From Gibbula magus (lineage: Eukaryota; Mollusca; Gastropoda; Trochida; Trochidae), in NCBI GenBank assembly GCA_936450465.1, contig OW388304.1, positions 41,044,914 to 41,108,913 of the forward strand: 64,000 nt of DNA, written 5' to 3'. The position numbers were made by a program, and so were the translations under genes. Positions 10,861 through 22,000 of the stretch are shown here, one piece after another. A model generated the notes under the pieces. It was not told the origin of the DNA and did no database searches. It was given only the letters and a program-made list of their open reading frames with translations. Positions within the stretch are counted from its first letter, which is position 1. Every line of letters starts with the position of its first letter.

Positions 10861-11689
10861 CGCCAAAAGAAATTTTACACCTCATTGAATTTAAATATCA
10901 TAAAAAGTTATGTGCTCAGAGGAACGTGGTTTGTTGTTTTAACATTCCATAAGTTAAGCCATTTGTACTAAAATTACAGACTTGAGAATGTACTGATAAT
11001 TATGTAATCGCCATAGTTTCATGGGTGGGGTGGATTGTCCTATGTCCGATCATAGAACATGAAAGGGAAACTTCATAAATCATAAAGTGAGCCAAAGTGT
11101 TATTGTCTACTTTGATAATACATACACATTTATAAAAAAAATTTAAATCAGTTATGTTTTGGACGAGATTTATTCGTTATTTTCTTAAAACATTGACCCA
11201 ATACTGAGATTTGTAATGTTTCTCTTCTAAACACAATCTCAAGGTTCTAAGATAACGTGTTTGGTTAAAATGTATTTCCATTGTGGCCCGTATTAGGGTT
11301 CAGAGAGTCATCCAATCTACAATTCATATAATTCCCATAAGCTAAAGAATCTGTCAGAAGAATTCAGTTTCAGGCCTTAGGGAAGCAGGTGACAATCACA
11401 GGAACCTGAAATCGTGATTAAAACATTAATTTACGCGAGTCAATTAGATAAACGCAAATTTGGAAAACTTATTTACAACAAACAAAAAGTCAAATGTTGG
11501 TTGTTAATGTTTAATAGGTTATATAACTATTGTGCATGTAAATGGGAGGTGTACTTTCGGTTTCTCCACATGTCTAATAATGTTACTAGATTTTAATTGG
11601 AAACTCGTAATTGTGATATTTTTGGCGATAATTTACATTCTAACGCCTAATATCCAGTGCAAGCACTGCTCAATGGCGGTACATTATTA

Positions 11690-11890
11690 CACTGAAAGAG
11701 TTGTACTTTCGGTGCAGCTACTAAGCGCTCCGCGCGACCATATAGATCCGTACCTCCCGTGTTCAGGTACCCATTTAAACATGCCCAGTATAAGACCCAG
11801 GTCACAAATGGTTGGTGTCTCCACCGGGATTCGAACCCGGGCCGTTGGCGTGAGAGGCCAGCACGCTAACCACTACACCATTGTGCTCCA
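11690..11890 (-). mobile_element. tRNA-Glu-like SINE (second family)
   Basis: The minus strand from 11890 reads as a tRNA-Glu-like head. It has TGGTGTAGTGGTTAGC (A box), a loop with anticodon CTC closed by TGGC and GCCA, and GGTTCGAATCC (B box). The two acceptor strands do not pair, so it is a SINE head or pseudogene, not a tRNA gene. Confidence 0.65.
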
Positions 11891-11966
11891 AGGGTGAAGG
11901 GTAGGGGTATCAGTGAGCCATGCTAACTCTTTCTGCTTGTTATTAAGTTGAACATTGCGTTAAAAG

Positions 11967-12070
11967 GTGTAACACGCTAAGAGAATCTTAGCCGAATTAT
12001 GTTAACCCTTTTCTTGACCCTAATACCATTGGATTATAAATCAAACTATCTATCCAATCAAAATGCCTGT
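11967..12070. repeat. Block shared with 564-680
   Basis: Shares AACACGCTAAGA, TTAACCCTTTTCT, ACCCTAATAC and GGATTATAAAT with the block upstream of gene A. Confidence 0.55.
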
Positions 12071-12356
12071 TACTTAAACTTATAAAAGCTGCATAAAAGG
12101 CAGAATTACCCATGGATACAGGGTAGTATTTTTCCTGTAAGTCTCATTCGAGTTACGAGCTCGTACACATATTTTCCTAGCTTTTGATTGGCTGTTACAG
12201 AAAACAAACGATTTCATTGCACCCAGTGTGTATAAGTGTATAAGTGTGTGTCAATGATTAAAGATTCAAACAAACCTACGTTGTTAAAGTGGCTAAATAT
12301 GTTAAATTATCTAATGACATTTCGCCATTGATAATCAGTGTGTATGTTGCAGCATC

Positions 12357-15300
12357 ATGAGGGGTCGTATGTTAACGTGGTGTGTGCTGATCGTCGCCCT
12401 TGTCGCAACTGCAGCCAATCGAGGAAGAGGTAGAGGCAGAGGTGGACATCTTTAATATCTTACTATTCTTTCAATAACAAGTAACTCTCCCAAGTTAAAT
12501 ATGTTTATTAGCTATTAATAAACATAGCCGGTGTAATATATAATATATGAACATGTGCGAAATTTGCTTCGTGTGGATTTAAATGGATTGCAAAGGCATT
12601 ATTTGACTCGAAAGTGGCATAATACGTTTACGAAATTGCAGATGTATATAATCCTCGCTCTCGCTAGAGCAATACATACATTTACGCTCCTTTCCTAACA
12701 GTCATATGCGAAGTCAGAAAGAGAGAAACTATATGTACTTCATTCTAGAATCTACTCTATGCTTTACAGGGTGGATTACTGTTTTGTCCGTGAATTTATT
12801 TAAATTTTGTATTCGAATACATGAGTACTGTTTTGGTCTTCTTGATTCCAAATATGATTTTGTTGGTGATTTTGTTCTGCATTAATCGCACCACAGGTAT
12901 AAGCACAGACTGTAGGTACAAGAAGGCTGAGTGGACAGCATGTGAGAATGATCTTCAAACCCTCACCAGAACACTGAACGCTAAGAAATCAAAGGATGGT
13001 TGTAAACCAGAGATAGTCAGCAAGCGATCCTGCCCTTGGCATGGTAAGTGTTAAGGTGGCAAATTTCTACACTACACTGTCGGCCAAAAGAAACGCTTAC
13101 ATGATTTTCTTAAAATGTAAAATGAAATCATTTATAAAGTATGATGGATGACGGTCCCCAAGGTATGATGAATACTTAATATGAAAGTCCATTGAAATCG
13201 TGGGAAAAGTGTGACTCGAGTCAATAACTTTTAAGAAAACCATCCCCACTAAAGACGGCTACTTCCGGTTGTTTCCCTTGCGCATCGTGACCGCGAACAT
13301 CTGCATCGTCATCATCACTTCAATCATAGTTCAATGAGTGAGTGTAATGTTTATTTTCACTTGGTTGTTTGTAAATATGTTTCAAATGTCATGTATCTTA
13401 TACGACACTGATAGAAGACGGAACAGTTGCCTTTGTCCCATTTAAAAAGTCGCGAATTCTGAAGTTCTAAAACTTTGAGGTGTGGTGAGTTGGGTTTAAC
13501 GCCGCTTTCAAGAGTATTTCACTTCTAGTATCACGGCAGGGAGAAAGTCCGCAACGCCATGTGGCACTGCGGTGAAACCTGCGAGCAGCGGGTGGAACTA
13601 GCGAACCATGGGTGGTACTGGGATGAAATTCAGTGTAGCATTGCACCCAAACCTTACTGCGTGTAGAACAGTTCTCTACTGCGAACGAAGTTGTGTGCCC
13701 CTGGCGGGATTCGAACCCCGGATCTCTTGACCCGAAGCCGAACGCGCAAACCACATATATCACAAACCGAGCACGATGACCCCTATTGTTTATAACAGAA
13801 ATGGATTTAGCATGTGTTTTTCTATGTATATAGTGAAATATTACCAATAACTTGAGATTTTTTAAATTGGTAAGGAACCTCCTTAAATGAAATTGACATG
13901 TCCAGGTAAGAGTTTAAGGGTTCTAACCGCCATTTATCACGAACGACTCATTTCGTGCAACATTAATTGCATCGTGAAAATGCCAAGTTGTTTCAACGTT
14001 TCAGTGGCCCGTTTTCATAGTACGATTTGTTTTAACGCCCATTCAGTTGAAAAGTTGTAAACAACTAGTCGTACACTAAGACTTAAGGCCTGTTTTCATG
14101 AGTTTTAGTTATGGATTCAGCTTTTACTTTCTACACGATCTTGCAAATGTTAAAGGGGCTGAAGTACGTTTACTTATGAAAATAAGTGCATGATCTCACA
14201 GAATTGAAAAGAAATATAACTAACTGCAAAAACTCCTCCTCAATCAATAAATAGAGTTCTAAAACAAATGCTTATGGTTCGGTTAAGCAACGCGGATCCA
14301 TGTCCCATCCCCGAATAATGAAATTAAAAGGTGTTCACACTAAATGGCGGCTAGCAGTTTTCGTTTTATACCCTACGCCACACCATTTTCTTCGACTATG
14401 GATAACCGCATCGTGTAATAGACAGTTTGATCCTATTAAGTAAAGATACTGCATAACTATCATTATAAATGGCATATTTGAACACATGAAAATTGCAACA
14501 ATAACGTACTACAGTGCCTTTAACATGTTATAAATATTCCAGGGTGAGGGATGAGATGGTAGAAATAAAACGCAGCGCAACTAAGCGCGGGGACCAGGGT
14601 GTATTATGAAACGAATGATCCATCACTTCCGTTTTTAACGTCCATGTCACATTGCGCGCTGAAAGAAATACGGTAAATAAATAAAAACAACAAATATGTT
14701 TATCTTTCTTACGGTGAATTTGGATTAGCTAAGGGTCGATACGTTTTTTCTTTCGTACCCCGTCAGTCTCTTTCGTACCCCGTCAGTCTCACAGTGCACA
14801 TACTTCATGTATCCCGTTATCATGATGTTGCACTGATGTTTGGTGCTACATGTTGTTAATATATATTATAATTCCAATATATCTCTTACAAATCGTACAT
14901 TGGAAATAATAGGAACTCGGTATCGTAATTAAAATATAAGACACGAAAACGTAAGTAAAATACTACACCCAGTCTATACGTGTATACGGTGGTGTTTTAC
15001 TTACATTTTAAGTACGATATCGAGTTCCTGTGTTCGAAATGGCCTTGAACCTTATCAGAAATTCATATATACTGGATAATATAAGTTAGGGATATTAGTA
15101 TTTTTATGATATTTAACTAGTGGATCAATGTATAATTGAATCAATATTTATTATTATAAATTTTACTTTTGTCCCTAACTATTTTTGTCCAGTATAGAAT
15201 ATACATATTGTAAGAATCGAGGGAATATTCCCGAAACTACCTATCAGTCTATGTGTTTAGTGGAGGGATGCAAGTACATACCCGAAGAATCATTTAGTGA

Positions 15301-16036
15301 GTGTGACTTGGACACGGACCTACAAACCCTCAACTGGACGGTGGAGCTGGAACGGGATGGCGACCCTTGTCCAGCACGTGTTTCGATGACAACATGTGCA
15401 GGTACCGTATGTTGTTTGTGTATTTGTTGGATTTAAACATATTTTATTCAATGAAGAAAGGGATTAGGACCAAGTAATCATGTTTAAGTAACCTTCTCCC
15501 ATGTATTTACAAACTGATAGAATTATAACAACATACATGTAATAATACACAACTTCCCAATGCAAGGCATAACTCTTGCCAGTCTCCATTTCTGGCTGAT
15601 TTAGGCCTTGTAGTATTTCCTTAAGAAATATGTGCATGCTTAGAAATCCAGCCCACTATGCATTTCTGGTGCAGCGATTCACTATCTAGGCACAACAAAG
15701 CGAGGGAAATACTGTAAGGAATCTGTGCTTAGAAATCGAGGCCCACTGCACTATGCATTTCTGGTGCAGCGATTCACTATCTTGGCACAACAAAGCGAGG
15801 GAAATACCGCAAGGCTTAAATCAGCCAGTAATGCGGACTGGCAAGAGTTATGCCTTGCGTTTGGAAGTTGTATAATACAGAGATGGTAGGAAGATATTTG
15901 CAGAGAAATAAATAGACATGCATCAGTCAAGAGAAAGGGTGACTGTTAGTTATAAATCATTGTTAATCTGCTTTAAAATTGCCTTTTTTGAGTATTTGCG
16001 CGCGCGTATGTGTATGTGTATGTGTATGTGTATGTG

Positions 16037-16093
<57 letters not shown>

Positions 16094-19000
16094 ATGTGTG
16101 TCTGCGCCAATGTGAACCAATTATGTATGTGTGTAACTTCCTTTAAAGTCCCTAAACGGCGCCAGTCGTCGTCACTGGCTGATTTATGCCTTGCTGCGTT
16201 TCACTAACTTTTCAGTCCCAGCGTAGCAACGTGAGGCCACTGAACTCCGTAATGCGCACTGCTATGCTAGTTAACGAAACACAGTAAGGCTTGTGTAGAG
16301 GATATTATATTCGTGTCTATGTAATACTATATTTAAGACACGATTGCCTGAATATTATTATTTTCCGAGCGAGAGCGAGGGATATGCCGATATTCAGGTA
16401 CGAGTGTCGTATATAGTATTACATAGACACGAATATAATATTATGTTTATTACCGAAGTTATGAAATTAATGAGAATACTCAAAATACTATTTCAACCAT
16501 AGGCAGGCGATCCGCCGTCGCAGCATTTAGAACGCAACGTCATAGAGGAAACGTAACGTCATAGCATTGTTTATTACGTCACGTCGCCATGATAAAGGGA
16601 TATTTTACCTAGGGCATCGTATGAAAATATGTACCCCGATATGATTGGCCTCGTAGGTAATGAATTGGCGAGGTATGACTTGCGGGGGAATTTACTAGTT
16701 GATATATTTCTGGGAAGTTAATTTTACTCACCACAAATCGGTTTGCTTGAGATATGGAATAAACTTCCCTCTTATTTTCTGTTTCCAGACAACTCGAAAA
16801 ACAGCTTAATACATTTTCATCATGTGTACACGTAACAAGCAAACGGTGTAGATGTGACATTGTTATTTTGAAATATCTTAAACGGTTATTCATTATATAG
16901 ACCCTACACTATTACTTCATAAAAGGATAGTAATATGGTAGGGTCTATATTGGTATATTTTTTCAAACGCTGTTTCTAAGCGATACACGCCCCTGTGGGT
17001 GAGGTCACATATATGTCGATAGTTATAATGTGTTTTATATACTTGAGAATTATCAACATTAACAAACAAGAGAATTAGTGAGCACAGCTCACTCATGATA
17101 CCCCCGCTTTTAACATTGGTAAAAAAGAAATGTTTGAAAATAGCAAAAGGGCATCAATGTTTAAACTTGTGTATGAACAGACCATTATATATAAGTATTA
17201 TTAAAGCAGAGTAAGTATTACACTTGTAAGCATGTTTTAGAAGTAAAAGTCGAAAAATTTGAAAAATGTCATTAAATATGCAAATGAGGGTATAAAACAT
17301 ACAAAATTTGCAAATGAGGGTATGAAATATAAAAATGACAGATGTACACATCAGTGGTTTCGTAACATTTGAACAATTAGTGTCTGAGTTATGAGTGGAA
17401 CAAAAAGTGTGAATGGCGAGGATGAAAAATGGAGAAAATTTGCATAAATTATGCAAATGAGGGTATGAAACATACAAAAGGCAGATGTACACATCATGGT
17501 GATTGTACATATAAAGTTTCTTAACATTTGGACAACTGCTTTCAGAGTTATGAGTGGAACAAAAAGTGTGAATGGTTAAGTCAAAAACGGAGAATATTTG
17601 CATAAATTATGCAAATGAGGGTATGAAAAATACAAAAGGCAGATGTACACATCGTGATGATTATATGTATCAAGTTACAAGACATTTGAACAATTAGTAT
17701 TTGAGTTATGAGTGGAACAAAAACTGAATGGCAAAGTCGAAAAACGGAGAAAATTTGCATAAATTATGCAAATTAGAGTACGAAACATACAAAAGGCACA
17801 TGTGGGGACCATAAAGTGTACATACATAAAGTTTCATCACAATTGAACAAGTAGTATTTGAGTTATGAGCGGAACCAAAAGTGTAAGCATAGACGCGCAC
17901 ACAAAGACGCTTAAAAGTGGAAAATCTGAAAAAATAATCATGGAATCTGAGGGAAACATAGAAAAGGCACATCTAGGGACCATAAAGTGTACATACATAA
18001 AGTTTCATAACAATTGAACAAGTAGTATTTGAGTTATGAGCGGAACCAAAAGTGTAAGCATAGACGCGCACACAAAGACGCTTAAAAGTGGAAAATCTGA
18101 AAAAATAATCATGGAATCTGAGTGAAACATAGAAAAGGCACATCTAGGGACCATAAAGTGTACATGTATAAAGTTTCATAACAATTGAACAAGTAGTATT
18201 TGAGTTATGAGCGGAACCAAAAGTGTGACCATAGACGCGCACACAAAGACGCTTAAAAGTGGAAAATCTAAAAAAATAATCATGGAATCTGAGGGAAACA
18301 TAGAAAAGGCACATCTAGGGACCATAAAGTGTACATGTATAAAGTTTCATAACAATTGAACAAGTAGTATTTGAGTTATGAGCGGAACCAAAAGTGTTCC
18401 GGACGGACGGAAGGACGCGCTGAGCGCTATATACCCCCGACTACTTCGTAGCGGGGGTATAAAAATAATCAGTTCAAATACAACCATTCAAATGCGTGGT
18501 CATGATCGAAAACGAGACAATGGACCTTGGCTTGCTGCAGCCATTATGTCAAACGTAATTTTGGAAACTTCAAAAACGTAGATAGGAAGGCATTTTGGGG
18601 TGAATATGAACGTCGAGTAAGAAAATATAACCTAAACCAGCACCTATTGTAATATGGTACATTTTAGAACCAAATGATTAAAACATCATGCAAACTTGAT
18701 TTAATGGATAGGCCTTAGATCTTTTAAGGCATTAATTTATGTTATACAACTTACATCATTAGCTAATAAAGAGAATATATGATATTTCAAATGGTAAGGT
18801 ACATATCTACATGAATGTCATTTTGCTCGTTTCGTGGCAGTTTTTTCTCTATGACAGATTGGAAATAAAGATTGACGGGTAGGTTAAATGGGGAAAGCCC
18901 ACACACCTCGCGATCGGCACGGCGCCTTAATTATCATGTCGTATTTCCTCCAATAGACACCCAGTCGTCTATATTTTCAGACCTCCTTCAGCTCCGGTAT

Positions 19001-22000
19001 CTATTCGAGACTGGCGTCTATTCGAGACTGGCGTCTATTCGAGACCCGGCTTCTATTCGAGACTGGCGTATATTCGAGACCCGGCTTCTATTCGAGACTG
19101 GTGTCTAGTTAATGTTTGGCAATATAAATCATCCAATTTACAAACTTCAACATATATAGAAGTGGAATCATGACAAAATTTCTTGAATATGAATTTGTTT
19201 TGGTGAACAAGAACGAGAACAATATATTCTTTAAGAGGCATACGTCAACATTATCCATTGCAGTTTTGTAAACTTTACTCATCTTATCACCAAACTTCCA
19301 AACGCAAGGCATAACTCTTGCCAGTCTGTATTACTTGCGGTATTTCCCTCGCTTTGTTGTGCCTAGATAGTGAATCGCTGCACCAGAAACGCATAGCGGG
19401 CCTGGATTTCTAAGCACAGATTTTTAAAGGAAATACTGCAAGGCCTAAATCAGCCAGTAATGGAGACTGGCAAGAGTTATGCCTTTCATTGGGAAGTTGC
19501 TTATCATCCGGCGTCTATTCGAGACCCGGCGTCTATTTCTTTAAAACAGTCATACACTCGGCGTTCATTCGAGACTCGGCGTCTATTGGAGGAAATACGG
19601 TGGTTGTCACAACCGAATGGTAACAGCCGGGCTTGATATGGCTCTGACGTTGCCCTTTGTAAATATTGAGGGTCCCTTATTTCCGAAATAATTAGTAACG
19701 TATCAGCATGCAACAGATGGCAGATATAAGCAACTTGAAGTACGTCATTGTGGATTTCAAGTTTCCCATAGTTTCTCTTACTTCACTTAGACATGTGACA
19801 AATTGTCAATGAGAATATGTTATCGAGTAGGCCTACTGACTGTTCCTGAATAATATCCTTTTTAAAGGCACATTTGCACATATGTTGTGCTATTTTAGCG
19901 CATATGAATTACTTATTAAAATTATGAAAGTACTTACAATTGACCTGCAAACAAATAATCAATAATGAAAATACCGAGATGGCCGTAGTGACACAGGAAC
20001 TCGATATCGTAAGTAAAATGTAGGTAAAACGTAGGTATAAAAAAAACCTTCCCCCTCTATAACATCTATGTTATAGAGGGGGTAGTTTGTTTTTTTACCT
20101 ACGTTTCACCTACATTTTATGTTATATAGGGGGAAAGGTTTTGCTTACCTACGTTTTACTTACGATATCAAGTTATGTTAAATATGGGGAAGGGTTTTTT
20201 TACCTACGTTTTACCTACATTTTACTTACGATATCGAGTTCCTATGTTAAGTAATAGATAGAGGACGAGTAGCAGTACATTATCGGGATATAAATGTACG
20301 GGTTTGAGAGGGTTGGGCGAGGCGTTAGCCGAGCCTAACCCTCTCAAACCCGTACATTTATATCCCGATAATGTACTGCTACTCGTCCTCTATCTATCTT
20401 AGAGCACAGTCAAATGCTTGAGTCACCAAGAACATGTCTTAAAATGAATTTATTTCAAATATTTTGTCAACAAATTTGGGAAACATTCTCTCGAACACAA
20501 CATGCAAAACATTGACATCTCTCATTTCCATATGCAAATGTTAGGGACATTGACGTCATCTTCGGCACTGTGAGCACTGAATTTCTGAAATAGTCCGAGG
20601 TGCATGAGGCGTACATTTTATATAAAGCGTACGAGTCGTGCTACAGCATAAGCGTCGTGCTTGAATCACGCACATGCATGATTTAAGCACGTTTTTATTC
20701 AGCAACATTGAGCAGTAATACATTTCATTGCCTATAAAGACTGAGTGGTTTGTGGAATGAATCAGTTCACACAATGGCTTCATCATGGACAGTCCAAGGA
20801 CAAGTACACTATTCATTCAGGAAAGGTAACTTTACTTTTTTACACCTTACTTTTTAAACTCTTTAATTTTAAAATTCAAACTAATTTTCATTAAATTGGT
20901 TTATTTAATAACAGTTATTGTTTTTTTTATTTCAAATTTGTTACCAACACGATTAGTTGTTTGTTGAGCTGTATTTATCAATATGCGAGTTCTTATATCT
21001 ATTGTTGCATATGCTAGTGTGCATCCCGTCTATATTGCATATAAATTATTTCAGGTTACTGCAGCAAAGGAACTCGAACTGTCTGTAGGAAAGAATGTAA
21101 CGTCGTACTGGACATCGCTCGGACGCTGTGTGACGATACAGGAGTTTCTGTGAGACGACAATGGAGCCTCCATCCTCTTACACTCCAAGAAGGTAATTTT
21201 ATATCACTTTCTTATTTCTCATTTTTATGTCGTTCTATATAACTTTTGAATATTATTTTTTATATCGTGGTTGAAAATATATAAAACATGGCTAACATGG
21301 TTTGATGCTTGTCATTGTTTTACTTACTCGTGATTTAATAAAATACACTTGAAAAATCCCAATAGACCTCACATTACTTGCTTTATTTACATGCTTTTAT
21401 TCTTCTTTTAGGAATATCAAGCTCCTTAATATAGAAGACCACCTATCAACGGAAGCGACTATTTCCTTTCGGAAAGGGAACACAGCAGGTCATTTGTCAA
21501 TGTAATAAGTGTTTAATTGTGTATTATCTCCATAAATAAAACAATCAGTTGACATTGTTTGTTGTTTTTATGGAAGTCTGTGAACCAGTTTTATGAGCAT
21601 GATACCCGAACGCAACCAGACAACCGTACATCTATCGGGATATAAATGTACTCCACGTGACCACAATACACTCATATGATTGGACGAAAGCATTTGACTG
21701 TGCTCTAATTAAGGGGTAGGGTTTTTTTACCTACGTTTTACCTACATTTTACTTACGATATCGAGTTCCTATGTTATTTAAGGGGTAGGGTTTTTTTACC
21801 TACGTTTTACCTACATTTTACTTACGATATCGAGTTCCTGTGCATAAATCGTTTGTGTACAAAATGTGAAATATAGTGTTAAAAACAGTTTGACCCTGGA
21901 TTTTGTGCAGCTTGAAAATAATCTCTTATCTGACAACAACGACTGAAATAGTCTTCATTAAGTATATATCTGTAACTTAATCGATTTCTAATACACGCTG

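Noticed and set aside
11811..11890. Functional tRNA-Glu(CTC) gene
   Set aside because: A and B boxes and the anticodon arm are good, but the acceptor stem does not pair; more likely a SINE head.
17080..18465. Tandem 171-bp units as a centromeric satellite or CRISPR-like array
   Set aside because: Only seven units, with defined ends, a microsatellite and a terminal hairpin; it is a dispersed element in a eukaryote.
20556..20816. 86-residue minus-strand frame
   Set aside because: Overlaps the first candidate exon of the plus-strand mini-gene and has no recognised motif or splice context.
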